64,000 nt of DNA from Salinibacillus aidingensis (GTDB taxonomy: Bacteria > Bacillota > Bacilli > Bacillales > Alkalibacillaceae), in assembly GCF_039522525.1 (NCBI RefSeq), contig NZ_BAAADO010000004.1, forward strand, positions 387,372 through 451,371. Direction: 5' to 3'. Below, in pieces: positions 1-8,124 of the stretch (the first letter of the stretch is position 1; each line of letters starts with the position of its first letter). The notes below the pieces were generated by a model. It saw nothing but the letters and a program-made list of their open reading frames with translations. It did no database searches and was not told where the DNA came from. Both the position numbers and the translations under genes were made by a program.

Positions 1-55
1 TAATCTTACAGTTAAATAATCAGATATTCAGATCACAACAATTACATACACCTTT

Positions 56-72
56 TGTAAAGTTTCCTTACA
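56..72 (+). promoter_or_regulatory. GlnR/TnrA box upstream of glnR
   Basis: The 17 bases read TGTAA-N7-TTACA, an exact match to the known GlnR/TnrA consensus TGTNA-N7-TNACA. The site lies just upstream of the -35 element at 77. In Bacillus, feedback-inhibited glutamine synthetase activates GlnR, which then represses its own operon through such sites. Confidence 0.85.
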
Positions 73-76
73 TGCC

Positions 77-105
77 TTGACAGATATACAAACAAAAAGT
101 ATAAT
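77..105 (+). promoter_or_regulatory. SigA promoter of glnRA
   Basis: TTGACA at 77-82 and TATAAT at 100-105 are separated by 17 bases, a consensus vegetative promoter. It lies about 30 bases upstream of the glnR start and directly after the GlnR box. Confidence 0.85.
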
Positions 106-135
106 CAATATTAATTAAAGATTGGAGGTGCGTTT

Positions 136-543
136 ATGAGTGATCTCAACCGACGCTCAACGCCTCTTTTCCCAATGAGCATTATAACCTCTCTTACTGA
201 TTTAACCGCACGCCAGATCCGTTACTATGAGGAACATGGACTGGTGCATCCTGCCCGCTCGAAAGGCAATCGGCGTTTATTTTCTTTTAACGATGTTGAC
301 CGGTTATTAGAAATAAAAGATCTGATTGATAAAGGAGTTAACTTAGCGGGTATTAAAGAGATGTTATCTAACAAAAACACAAAAGATCAGCCTGAGGAAA
401 CAGTAAAGGAAGAAAAAACGGAGGAGAAGCAGCCTTTAACGGATAAAGAGTTAAGGAACTTATTGCGTAAAGAGCTGTTAGATGCAGGGAGGTTAAACAA
501 AAATTCGTTAAGACAGGGAGAATTATCACGATTCTTCCATTAA
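136..543 (+). CDS. glnR: GlnR, MerR-family repressor of glutamine synthetase
   Basis: A 135-residue MerR-family regulator, the usual GlnR length. The N-terminal winged helix carries the family hallmark RQIRYYEEHGLVHPARS and then GNRRLFSFNDVDRL, near residues 27-60. The C-terminal tail RQGELSRFFH matches the GlnR autoinhibitory tail that binds feedback-inhibited glutamine synthetase. An AGGTG ribosome binding site precedes the ATG. It lies 19 bases upstream of glnA, as in B. subtilis, and is autoregulated through the box at 56-72. Confidence 0.95.
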   Translation: MSDLNRRSTPLFPMSIITSLTDLTARQIRYYEEHGLVHPARSKGNRRLFSFNDVDRLLEIKDLIDKGVNLAGIKEMLSNKNTKDQPEETVKEEKTEEKQPLTDKELRNLLRKELLDAGRLNKNSLRQGELSRFFH

Positions 544-562
544 AAAATATAGGAGGCTACTT

Positions 563-1900
563 ATGGGGAAAAAATTTACTAAAGAAGAGATCCTGAAAAG
601 AATTGAAGAAGAAGATGTAAAATTTATTCGTCTGCAGTTTACAGACATGCTGGGAACCATCAAAAATGTGGAAATTCCTTTAAGCCAATTGGAAAAAGCC
701 CTGGATAACAAAATTACTTTTGATGGATCATCTATTGAAGGGTTTGTACGCATCGAAGAATCTGATATGTTCCTTTATCCTGATCTGGATACGTTCGTTG
801 TCTTCCCTTGGACTTCTGAAAAAGGAAGAGTGGCACGTTTTATTTGTGACATATTTAATCCAGATGGGACGCCATTTGAAGGCTGCCCTCGTTATAACTT
901 AAAGAAGAACGTCGAGAAAATGGAGGAGCATGGTTTTACGGCCTTTAATATTGGAACTGAACCGGAATTTTTCCTGTTTAAGCTAGACGAAAATGCAGAA
1001 CCAACGATGGAACTTAATGATAAAGGCGGATACTTTGACTTAGCACCAACCGATTTAGGGGAAAATTGCCGTCGTGATATCGTATTAGAGCTTGAAGAAA
1101 TGGGATTTGAAATAGAAGCTTCCCACCATGAAGTTGCCCCGGGACAGCATGAAATTGATTTTAAATATTCGGATGCCGTTAAGCACTGTGATGATATTCA
1201 AACCTTTAAGTTAGTCGTAAAAACAATTGCAAGAAAGCATGGTTTACACGCGACCTTTATGCCTAAGCCATTATTTGGCATGAATGGTTCAGGCATGCAT
1301 TGCAATATGTCCTTATTTAAAGATGGCGAAAACAGCTTTTTTGATGAGAAAGGTGATTTGCAGTTAAGCAAAACCGCTTATCAGTTTATTGCTGGTGTCA
1401 TCAAGCATGCTACAAGCTTTACGGCGGTTACCAATCCAATCGTAAACTCTTATAAGCGTCTTGTTCCAGGTTTTGAAGCTCCAAGCTATGTAGCCTGGTC
1501 CGGTCAGAACCGCAGCCCGTTAGTCCGGGTACCATCTTCACGCGGTTTAAGTACACGGATTGAAGTAAGAAGTGTGGATCCAGCTGCGAACCCTTATATG
1601 GCCATGAGTGTATTACTTGCTTCCGGACTTGACGGTATTAAGAATAATTTAACCGCACCAGCGCCTATAGACCGGAATATTTACGTTATGGAAAGAGAAG
1701 AACGGGAGGAACAGGGAATTGAGGATCTCCCGGCAACTCTGTATGACGCACTTCAGGAGCTAAAGAGTGATGAAGTACTTGTAGAGACTCTGGGTGAGCA
1801 TTTATTCGAGCACTTTGTAGAAGCTAAAGAAATTGAATGGAATATGTTCCGTACTCAGGTACATCCGTGGGAGCGGGAGCAATACCTGCAGACGTATTAA
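563..1900 (+). CDS. glnA: Type I glutamine synthetase
   Basis: 445 residues, close to the 444 of B. subtilis GlnA. The enzyme makes glutamine from glutamate, ammonia and ATP as a cytosolic dodecamer. Visible signatures are FDGSSIEGF (about residues 53-61), TEPEFFLF, the ATP-binding HHEVAPGQHEIDFKY, GSGMHCNMSLF and NRSPLVRVP. It lacks the adenylylation-type C-terminal extension, as expected for the feedback-inhibited GSI-alpha class. AGGAGG precedes the ATG. It is the second gene of the glnRA operon and ends at a strong terminator. Confidence 0.97.
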   Translation: MGKKFTKEEILKRIEEEDVKFIRLQFTDMLGTIKNVEIPLSQLEKALDNKITFDGSSIEGFVRIEESDMFLYPDLDTFVVFPWTSEKGRVARFICDIFNPDGTPFEGCPRYNLKKNVEKMEEHGFTAFNIGTEPEFFLFKLDENAEPTMELNDKGGYFDLAPTDLGENCRRDIVLELEEMGFEIEASHHEVAPGQHEIDFKYSDAVKHCDDIQTFKLVVKTIARKHGLHATFMPKPLFGMNGSGMHCNMSLFKDGENSFFDEKGDLQLSKTAYQFIAGVIKHATSFTAVTNPIVNSYKRLVPGFEAPSYVAWSGQNRSPLVRVPSSRGLSTRIEVRSVDPAANPYMAMSVLLASGLDGIKNNLTAPAPIDRNIYVMEREEREEQGIEDLPATLYDALQELKSDEVLVETLGEHLFEHFVEAKEIEWNMFRTQVHPWEREQYLQTY

Positions 1901-1908
1901 TGATTCAG

Positions 1909-1942
1909 AAAACCCCTGATAAAAATTTTATCAGGGGTTTTA
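1909..1942 (+). terminator. Rho-independent terminator of glnRA
   Basis: The arm AAAACCCCTGATAA pairs with TTATCAGGGGTTTT across a short A/T loop, just after the glnA stop. A T-rich tail follows. Confidence 0.85.
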
Positions 1943-1961
1943 TTACGGGCATATAAGATCA

Positions 1962-2072
1962 TCATTTACTCTTTAGAGAGTCTAAAGAATTTCTAATTGT
2001 AAAATGATGAATAAGTGTCAAAACAATTAGAAGAATATTTAATATGCTATTAAGCTTTACAAGCCGACTCAT
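1962..2072 (-). CDS. Possible 36-aa membrane peptide
   Basis: An ATG with a GTGGTGATGG ribosome-binding-like sequence opens a 36-codon frame, MSRLVKLNSILNILLIVL then TLIHHFTIRN, ending SLKSK. It would have one hydrophobic segment at residues 8-22. I do not recognise a family. It lies in the glnA-to-inverted-repeat gap, so it could equally be chance. The rest of 1943-2147 shows nothing else. Confidence 0.22.
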   Translation of the reverse strand: MSRLVKLNSILNILLIVLTLIHHFTIRNSLDSLKSK

Positions 2073-2269
2073 TCCATCACCACTTTTTTAGTTATTATGT
2101 GGCTTTGTGCAGCTTTTATTCTTAAATCCTGGTTTCAAAAACTTGAAAAAAGACTCTTACAATTAAGTTAAGTAGTTCACTTACCGTGGAGAAAATATCA
2201 AATCACATAACAAATAGCATATGGTTTCGAAGCATCTTTAATAACCATTTTAACACTTGTTTTAACCGC

Positions 2270-2308
2270 AAAAACGTTTGGATATACATAACTTATCCAA
2301 GCGTTTTT
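2270..2308 (-). terminator. Hairpin terminator downstream of the LigT-like gene
   Basis: AAAAACGTTTGGATA pairs with TTATCCAAGCGTTTTT (one G-T pair). Both strands end in a T-run, so it may act in both directions. It is 62 bases past the stop of the minus-strand ORF at 2371. Confidence 0.65.
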
Positions 2309-2370
2309 CTTTGTTTTCAATTATATTGTCTTGTTCAACTAAAGCACCTGTTTGTTGAATAAGACATCTA

Positions 2371-2913
2371 TTATTTTCCAGACAACTTAAACCGTTTAAG
2401 CAAACTTACATTTACAACATCATTAGATTTTCTTTCCAAAGAATAAACTGATACCGTATCAAGAATAAATTCCTCGCTAATTTCCTTTGATAATAATTCT
2501 TGAGTTTCTATATCTGTTAGAGATGAATTGTTACATAATGTGCAATGTGGCTTATAAGGAAATGGGTTTTCTAAAAATTTTATATCCGATTTTACAAGTT
2601 CTTTGTGTAATTCTCGAATAGGACCTTCATCTTGTAAGGTAAAAAAGAAAATATCTGTATTTGGAAAGCTACTAACTTCTCCGAAATTACATTTAATCGG
2701 TTTTATTCGTGAGGTCACATCTTTAATCGTTGAATAGACATTACTTGGATTTTGTTCATATTGTAATACTCCTATTCCACTTGACCCAGTAACCGTTATT
2801 TCTGCGGGTAAAGACATTGTATAGTTATGTTCAGACCTTATCTTCTTTACTTTATCAGCAATTTTTTTAGGTAAATCCAATACTATGTATGTATCATTTT
2901 TAAAATCTTCCAT
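2371..2913 (-). CDS. 2H-phosphoesterase-like (LigT/YjcG-type) protein
   Basis: 180 residues. The second half contains KPHCTLC, the HxT motif of the 2H phosphoesterase (2'-5' RNA ligase-like) superfamily. At the expected first-motif position the sequence reads PAEITVTG, with Glu in place of His, so classic two-His catalysis is doubtful. The protein is soluble with no signal peptide. It is the only gene inside the inverted-repeat block and is transcribed away from lexA. The family is inferred from motif spacing; function is unknown. Confidence 0.55.
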   Translation of the reverse strand: MEDFKNDTYIVLDLPKKIADKVKKIRSEHNYTMSLPAEITVTGSSGIGVLQYEQNPSNVYSTIKDVTSRIKPIKCNFGEVSSFPNTDIFFFTLQDEGPIRELHKELVKSDIKFLENPFPYKPHCTLCNNSSLTDIETQELLSKEISEEFILDTVSVYSLERKSNDVVNVSLLKRFKLSGK

Positions 2914-3176
2914 ACTAAGTCCCCCAAACTTTTATTAAACTCTTCTGCCTCTTTAGTTTAAGTATATAATTTCACAATATCTTATATCTCTTTTATAACA
3001 TATACTCGGATTTACCCTAAAATTCACAAAAGATAATACAATTACCCTATTTAACGTTAAAAATAACATAGCAATTATCACCCTACTAATCAACTGTTAG
3101 TGGACTGTTAATTTGTGTGCTAAATATAAAGCTAAAAGTGATGTTATTTATAAGTAAACATTGATATATAAACAAA

Positions 3177-3216
3177 AAATAGCATACCAAACAATGTGCT
3201 ATTTGGTATGCTATTT
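3177..3216. repeat. 15-bp-stem palindrome
   Basis: AAATAGCATACCAAA (3177-3191) and TTTGGTATGCTATTT (3202-3216) are perfect complements around a 10-base loop. No T-run follows, so terminator function is uncertain. It lies just inside the right inverted repeat. The remaining AT-rich sequence from 2914 to 3305 shows no gene. Confidence 0.7.
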
Positions 3217-3305
3217 AATCATTTATTTAGGTTTTTCTCCATCGAAAGTGAACTACTTACAATTAAGTAAGAGTCTTTTCTAAACTATAAATCTAGTTTT
3301 AAAAG

Positions 3306-3932
3306 TTAGTGTATTTCCCTGAATAATCCAATCACTTTCCCCAATATCGTCACATCACTAACAATAATCGGATCCATTGTTGCGTTTTCAGGCTGGAGTC
3401 GGATATAATCCTTTTCCTTAAAGAAACGCTTCACGGTTGCCTCCTCATCCTCCGTCATAGCGACAACGATTTCTCCGTTTTGAGCGGATCGCTGCTTACG
3501 AATAATTACCCGGTCGCCATCAAGAATACCGGCTTCAATCATACTTTCTCCAGCAACATTCAAAACAAATAGATCGTCTTCTGAAATGGCCAGATGTTCT
3601 GGAACAGGTACATATTCCTCAATATTTTCGATTGCTGTAATAGGTTCACCGGCTGTTACCTTACCAATGACCGGTGCGTAAAAGGCTTCTGTTTTTGGAG
3701 CATTATTCATTTCCTCTTCCAGTTCCAGCACTTCAATCGCTCTTGGTTTTGTTGGGTCTCTGCGTATAAAGCCCTTTTCTTCAAGTCTTGATAAATGTCC
3801 ATGAACAGTAGAGCTGGAAGCGAGTCCTACTGCTTGCGCAATTTCCCTTACTGAAGGTGGATAGCCTTTAGCCGTTACCTGCTCTTTTATGTATTCCATG
3901 ATCGCCTCTTGCCTTTTGGATAGCTTGGTCAT
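3306..3932 (-). CDS. lexA: LexA, SOS repressor
   Basis: 208 residues from MTKLSKRQEAI. I chose this ATG over the upstream extension because GAGGTGAG sits just before it and family members start here. The winged helix includes SVREIAQAVGLASSSTVHGHL (residues 27-47). The self-cleavage site is A94-G95 in KVTAGEP, with the catalytic pair S130 (GESM) and K168. RecA filaments stimulate cleavage after DNA damage. It is divergent from the membrane peptide and yneB, sharing a LexA-box region. Confidence 0.96.
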   Translation of the reverse strand: MTKLSKRQEAIMEYIKEQVTAKGYPPSVREIAQAVGLASSSTVHGHLSRLEEKGFIRRDPTKPRAIEVLELEEEMNNAPKTEAFYAPVIGKVTAGEPITAIENIEEYVPVPEHLAISEDDLFVLNVAGESMIEAGILDGDRVIIRKQRSAQNGEIVVAMTEDEEATVKRFFKEKDYIRLQPENATMDPIIVSDVTILGKVIGLFREIH

Positions 3933-3969
3933 ATTTTTCTCACCTCGTACATATATATCAATTGTCTGT

Positions 3970-3998
3970 ATTATAGCATGTATTTCCACTTTTCACAA
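3970..3998 (-). promoter_or_regulatory. lexA promoter
   Basis: On the minus strand TTGTGA and TATAAT are separated by 17 bases. The LexA box at 3996-4009 overlaps the -35 end, which fits autorepression. Confidence 0.7.
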
Positions 3999-4009
3999 AC
4001 ATTCGTTCG
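3996..4009. promoter_or_regulatory. LexA box 1
   Basis: CAAAC-ATTC-GTTCG, one mismatch from the Gram-positive core CGAAC-N4-GTTCG. It overlaps the lexA -35 region. Confidence 0.75.
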
Positions 4010-4019
4010 GAAAAAACGG

Positions 4020-4047
4020 TTGACAGGAACAGGTGTTCTGATATAAT
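4020..4047 (+). promoter_or_regulatory. SOS promoter of the yneA-position peptide and yneB
   Basis: TTGACA at 4020-4025 and TATAAT at 4042-4047 are separated by 16 bases. LexA box 2 fills almost the entire spacer, so bound LexA would block RNA polymerase directly. Confidence 0.8.
4026..4039. promoter_or_regulatory. LexA box 2
   Basis: GGAAC-AGGT-GTTCT, a GAAC-N4-GTTC core lying exactly between the -35 and -10 elements. Confidence 0.75.
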
Positions 4048-4062
4048 GAAAATAGACAAAAG

Positions 4063-4076
4063 CGAACAAAGGTTCT
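4063..4076. promoter_or_regulatory. LexA box 3
   Basis: CGAAC-AAAG-GTTCT, one mismatch from CGAAC-N4-GTTCG. It lies in the early transcribed region upstream of the 30-aa peptide. Confidence 0.75.
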
Positions 4077-4099
4077 ATTTTTGTTAGGAGGCGATTTTA

Positions 4100-4192
4100 A
4101 TGTTTAATAAAGTATCAAAAATCGACATTGCGTTTTATTCACTTTTCGGACTGACTCTAGTAATCTTATATTATGCATTATCTATTAGCTAA
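4100..4192 (+). CDS. 30-aa SOS-controlled membrane peptide in the yneA position
   Basis: AGGAGG precedes an ATG opening MFNKVSKIDIAFYSLFGL then TLVILYYALSIS, 30 residues with one transmembrane stretch (about 10-28). It occupies the position of yneA, the SOS division inhibitor, between lexA and yneB. B. subtilis YneA is about 105 residues, with an N-terminal membrane segment and a C-terminal LysM domain; here the LysM part is absent. The gene is under the LexA-box promoter. It may be a minimal division inhibitor or a vestige; the function is inferred from position only. Confidence 0.65.
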   Translation: MFNKVSKIDIAFYSLFGLTLVILYYALSIS

Positions 4193-4223
4193 GAGTTTTT
4201 TACATAGTTAAGAGGTGGAATTA

Positions 4224-4880
4224 TTGAGGGCGGTTATATACTGTCGTGTCAGCACAGACAAAGAAGAACAGACAACATCTATTAAAAGACAGAAGGAAGA
4301 ACTCATTCAACTGGCAAATCAAAGCCATTATGAGATAGCAGATATCATTGAAGAAAAACAAAGTGGTTATGAAATCGAGCGTGAAGGTATTTTCAGGATG
4401 CTGGAGCTTTTCTCATCAAATGAAGCGGACGTACTCTTTATTCAGGACGAGACAAGGCTTGGCAGGGGCAATACAAAAATAGCTTTGCTCCACCAGCTTC
4501 AAAAACTGGGCATCCCAATATATACAATTTCCCACCAGGGAGAGATTCAACTCTCTGAATCGGACTCCATGGTTTTACAAATTGTATCGATCGTAGAAGA
4601 GTATCAGAGAAAGCTCCATAATATAAAGATTAAAAGAGGAATGAAAAAGGCCGTATCAAATGGGTACAGGCCTGAAAATAATCTATCAAATATTCATGAG
4701 TCTCCTGGAAGAGAACGTAAGACATTTCCAATTGATGAAGTGGTTAAACTTAGAAATAACGGCTTAACTTTTGCTGAAATTGCTTCTACACTACGAGGTA
4801 TGGGGTATGACGTATCAAAAGCAACCGTTCATCGCAGATTCCAGGAGTATACGCTTGAAAATCAAAATAAATCCATGTAA
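4224..4880 (+). CDS. yneB: YneB-like serine recombinase (resolvase family)
   Basis: About 218 residues. I prefer the TTG at 4224 (LRAVIYCRVSTDKEEQ) over the GTG at 4215 because AGAGGTGG at 4211-4218 then becomes the ribosome binding site. The N-terminal catalytic domain has YCRVST with the nucleophile Ser, QDETRLGR, and a C-terminal helix-turn-helix (TFAEIASTLRGMGYDVSKAT). It follows the SOS peptide in what is probably a LexA-regulated operon, as yneA-yneB-ynzC in B. subtilis. Target sites are unknown. Confidence 0.88.
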   Translation: MRAVIYCRVSTDKEEQTTSIKRQKEELIQLANQSHYEIADIIEEKQSGYEIEREGIFRMLELFSSNEADVLFIQDETRLGRGNTKIALLHQLQKLGIPIYTISHQGEIQLSESDSMVLQIVSIVEEYQRKLHNIKIKRGMKKAVSNGYRPENNLSNIHESPGRERKTFPIDEVVKLRNNGLTFAEIASTLRGMGYDVSKATVHRRFQEYTLENQNKSM

Positions 4881-4892
4881 GATTAACAAAAG

Positions 4893-4931
4893 AGCAAGCA
4901 AGAGTCTGTAATAGTGACGCTTGCTTTTTGT
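4893..4931 (+). terminator. Terminator after yneB
   Basis: AGCAAGC (4893-4899) pairs with GCTTGCT (4919-4925), followed by TTTTTGTTTTT. The loop is long (19 bases), so efficiency may be moderate. Confidence 0.5.
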
Positions 4932-5042
4932 TTTTGGCAAGGGCTCTGCAGGCAAAACGTGGCAAGCGGTGTGTGTTTCCTGTAAGCAGAGTCAGTAGAA
5001 ATTGTGAAAATTGTCTTGATTATAAATGTAAGGAGCGTTCAT

Positions 5043-5276
5043 ATGTTATCACAGGATAAAATTGATCGTATCAATTATTTAGCCAATAAATCGAAAAATG
5101 AAGGATTAACTGAAGAGGAGAAAAAAGAGCAGAATGATTTACGTCAGGCCTATTTAAAAAACTTGCGTAAATCTTTTAAGAGTCAGCTTACTTCCATGAA
5201 GGTTGTTGATCCAGAGGGGAATGATGTGACCCCGCAGAAGGTTAAGGACGAAAAAGAACGAAAGAAAAAGCATTAA
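5043..5276 (+). CDS. ynzC: YnzC, DUF896 family protein
   Basis: 77 residues from MLSQDKIDRINYL, chosen because AAGGAGCG precedes this ATG and homologues start here. The signature is a short three-helix region with LTEEEKKEQNDLRQAYL, then MKVVDPEGNDVTPQK. These residues closely match B. subtilis YnzC, encoded third in the SOS operon. The protein is small, cytosolic and highly charged; its molecular role is not established. Confidence 0.92.
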   Translation: MLSQDKIDRINYLANKSKNEGLTEEEKKEQNDLRQAYLKNLRKSFKSQLTSMKVVDPEGNDVTPQKVKDEKERKKKH

Positions 5277-5288
5277 AATACTATTTTG

Positions 5289-5323
5289 AAAAGCCTTATT
5301 CAGTTCGATGGATAGGGCTTTTT
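5289..5323 (+). terminator. Terminator after ynzC
   Basis: AAAAGCCTTAT pairs with ATAGGGCTTTT (one G-T pair) ahead of a T-rich end. Confidence 0.6.
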
Positions 5324-5476
5324 ATATGTATAAAAGTCTTGGTTTAATTGATAATAATAAGAGATTTTATTGAACATTTCCTTACGTATAACGATTTTTG
5401 CTTGTATCCTTTGATGTTTCATTATACGATAAATAATGTGGATTACATAATTGCAAGGATGAAAGGAGATTGCGAC

Positions 5477-7480
5477 ATGTCAGCAGACATTGAACAAAAA
5501 TCAATAAATACGATACGAACATTAACCATTGATGCCGTACAAAAGGCTAATTCAGGACATCCTGGAATGCCAATGGGAACGGCTCCAATGGCCTATACAC
5601 TTTGGACAGAATTTATGAATCAGAACCCTGAAAATGCCAGCTGGTTTAACAGGGATCGTTTTGTCCTTTCCGCAGGTCATGGTTCTATGCTTTTATATTC
5701 ATTATTACATTTATCAGGCTATGATGTGACCATGGATGATATAAAGAACTTCCGTCAATGGGGTTCAAGAACACCAGGACACCCTGAATTCGGACATACA
5801 AATGGAGTAGAGGCTACAACAGGTCCATTAGGACAAGGACTGTCTATGGCAGTTGGAATGGCTATGGCTGAACAGTACTTAGCCGGAAAATACAATCGCG
5901 ACAAATATAATGTCATTGATCATTATACCTATACCGTCTGTGGTGATGGGGATTTAATGGAAGGTATCTCTCATGAAGCAGCATCCTTAGCTGGTCACTT
6001 AAAGCTTGGTAAGCTCGTCATGCTATATGATTCCAATGATATTTCCTTAGACGGTGATTTGGATCGTTCTTTCTCAGAAAACGTTCAGCAGCGTTTCGAA
6101 GCATATGGATGGCAGGTTATCCGTGTAGAAGACGGCAATGATCTGGCAGCTATTCGCAAGGCAATTAAAGAAGCGAAAGCTAATACAGATCAGCCTACAC
6201 TCATTGAAGTAAAAACGGTTATCGGCTTTGGTGCGCCAAATAAATCAGGCAAATCAGACGCTCATGGTGCTCCGTTAGGTGAGACGGAAATCACGATGAC
6301 AAAGGAATACTATCAGTGGGAGCATGAACCGTTTCATGTACCTCATGAAGTTTATGAAGACTTCAAGCATAAAGTTCAGGAGGCTGGCGCAAAAAAAGAA
6401 AACGAATGGAACGAATTATTTTCCAAATATAAGGAGCAACACCCAGAGTTGGCTAAGGAATTAGAAACAGCTATCAACGAAGAGCTTCCAGAAGGCTGGT
6501 ATAATGACCTTCCTGACTATGAAGTGGGAGAAGACTCCCCGGCAACACGCGCAGCTTCAGGATCAGCATTAAATGCTATCGCCAAACGGGTTCCAAACTT
6601 TATTGGTGGCAGTGCAGATCTTGCCGGATCTAATAAGACCACCATTAAAGATGAAGCTGATTTTACATCTAAAGACTACAGTGGTCGTAATATCTGGTTT
6701 GGTGTCCGCGAATTTGGAATGGCTGCGGCTATTAATGGAATGACATTGCATGGCGGGCTGAAAGTATTTGGCGGTACATTCTTTGTATTTAGTGATTACT
6801 TACGTCCGGCCATACGTTTATCATCACTAATGAATCTGCCTGTTACCTATGTGCTTACACACGATTCAATAGCTGTAGGGGAGGATGGACCTACCCACGA
6901 GCCAGTAGAACAGCTTCCATCATTACGTGCAATGCCAAACCTTTCCTTAATTAGACCTGCAGATGGTTATGAAACGAATGCAGCATGGAGATTAGCCCTT
7001 GAGGCTGAAGATCATCCAACCGCACTAGTATTAACCAGACAGGGATTACCTACATTAGAAGGAACAAAGGAAAAGGCATATGAAGGTGTAAAGAAAGGGG
7101 CCTATGTAGTATCCCCGGCAGAAAAAGAAACAGCTGATGTCTTATTACTTGCTTCAGGATCCGAAGTACAGTTGGCTGTAAAAGCCCAACAGGAACTCAA
7201 ATCAAAAGATATTGATGCATCCGTTGTGAGTATGCCTTCCTGGGATCGCTTTGAGAAGCAATCTGAGCAATATAAAGAGGAAGTCCTTCCTGGAAATGTG
7301 AAAAAGCGTTTGGGAATTGAAATGGCTGCCCCATTTGGCTGGGAGCGTTATGTAGGGGATGAAGGAAAAGTGCTTGGCATTGATAAATATGGAGCATCTG
7401 CCCCTGGCGATAAAGTCGTTGCTGAATATGGATTTACAGTTGAAAATGTTGTTAAGCAAGTAGAGGATTTACTTAAATAA
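5477..7480 (+). CDS. tkt: Transketolase
   Basis: 667 residues from MSADIEQKSINTIR. The upstream in-frame extension is rejected because AAAGGAGA sits before this ATG and 667 is the normal length. The thiamine-diphosphate enzyme moves two-carbon units in the pentose phosphate pathway. Visible are SGHPGMPMG, the ThDP/metal motif GDGDLMEGIS (about residue 155), HGAPLG, and the transketolase signature GEDGPTHEPVEQL. A GC-rich terminator follows. Context is as in B. subtilis, between ynzC and sirA. Confidence 0.96.
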   Translation: MSADIEQKSINTIRTLTIDAVQKANSGHPGMPMGTAPMAYTLWTEFMNQNPENASWFNRDRFVLSAGHGSMLLYSLLHLSGYDVTMDDIKNFRQWGSRTPGHPEFGHTNGVEATTGPLGQGLSMAVGMAMAEQYLAGKYNRDKYNVIDHYTYTVCGDGDLMEGISHEAASLAGHLKLGKLVMLYDSNDISLDGDLDRSFSENVQQRFEAYGWQVIRVEDGNDLAAIRKAIKEAKANTDQPTLIEVKTVIGFGAPNKSGKSDAHGAPLGETEITMTKEYYQWEHEPFHVPHEVYEDFKHKVQEAGAKKENEWNELFSKYKEQHPELAKELETAINEELPEGWYNDLPDYEVGEDSPATRAASGSALNAIAKRVPNFIGGSADLAGSNKTTIKDEADFTSKDYSGRNIWFGVREFGMAAAINGMTLHGGLKVFGGTFFVFSDYLRPAIRLSSLMNLPVTYVLTHDSIAVGEDGPTHEPVEQLPSLRAMPNLSLIRPADGYETNAAWRLALEAEDHPTALVLTRQGLPTLEGTKEKAYEGVKKGAYVVSPAEKETADVLLLASGSEVQLAVKAQQELKSKDIDASVVSMPSWDRFEKQSEQYKEEVLPGNVKKRLGIEMAAPFGWERYVGDEGKVLGIDKYGASAPGDKVVAEYGFTVENVVKQVEDLLK

Positions 7481-7492
7481 TGATCTCTCTTT

Positions 7493-7524
7493 GCGGCGCC
7501 AATAGCATTATTGGCGTCGCTTTC
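7493..7524 (+). terminator. Terminator after tkt
   Basis: GCGGCGCCAAT (7493-7503) pairs with ATTGGCGTCGC (7510-7520) and is followed by TTTCT. Confidence 0.75.
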
Positions 7525-7625
7525 TGTTGAAAATGCTGCAAAAAAACCAAAGACTATTCGACTGAATTTGGCAGATTTTTGATTAGGATTTCTGATAGAA
7601 TGGACTCTAATAAGGAGGACTGGCT

Positions 7626-8051
7626 ATGCAGAAATTCTCGCTGTTTTTAATAAAGGAAAATGTAGCAGATGCGTATTATCATAAGAGTGATATCCTGTTT
7701 CACTTTTTGCAAAAGTATCCCTCACTAAAAAGTGATGAAGTTTACAGAAAACAGTTTCTTTATATTACTCAGGAGATTTCTACAGATCACCTGATTCAGT
7801 TTATTCAAAAGCAATATCCGACTCAAAGTGTGAGGACAAGCGCTCATCAGCTTTACATAACCTACCAGTCAACTCATATAAAAATAACAGTAAATCCAAC
7901 AGAGTGTACGGTGGAAGGCTCATCCTTGCATGAGGTTGAACAGTTCGTTTTTGAATATTTACGATCCTTTTATTCCACATTTTTTGTTGTAAACATAGCT
8001 GACCAGCAATTCGGCTGGCTGTCGCCACAACGAAAAAGACTAATGATTTAA
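7626..8051 (+). CDS. sirA: SirA-like sporulation inhibitor of DnaA
   Basis: 141 residues in the sirA (yneE) position between tkt and yneF. The N-terminus FLIKENVADAYYHKSD and the C-terminus FGWLSPQRKR align with SirA patterns (YLIKEEFANHYF and YGWLNP). SirA binds DnaA domain I and blocks new replication rounds at the start of sporulation. GGAGG precedes the ATG. Conservation is modest but position and both ends agree. Confidence 0.8.
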   Translation: MQKFSLFLIKENVADAYYHKSDILFHFLQKYPSLKSDEVYRKQFLYITQEISTDHLIQFIQKQYPTQSVRTSAHQLYITYQSTHIKITVNPTECTVEGSSLHEVEQFVFEYLRSFYSTFFVVNIADQQFGWLSPQRKRLMI

Positions 8052-8124
8052 CACGCGACTATTGTCATATGATGCGGTTTTTACTATACTGTATGAGAAA
8101 CAACACGAAGGAGGAAACGTTTTT

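Larger units (their letters stand above)
2148..3279. mobile_element. 1.1-kb block bounded by imperfect inverted repeats
   Basis: The left end (2148-2182) contains AAAAGACTCTTAC and TAAGTAGTTCACTT. The right end (3246-3279) contains their exact complements AAGTGAACTACTTA and GTAAGAGTCTTTT, with a divergent AATTAAG-rich centre. Between them lie one ORF (2371-2913, minus), a terminator and a 15-bp-stem palindrome. No transposase is present. The block separates glnRA from lexA and could be a non-autonomous element or a cargo module. No clear target duplication was seen outside the repeats. Confidence 0.5.
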
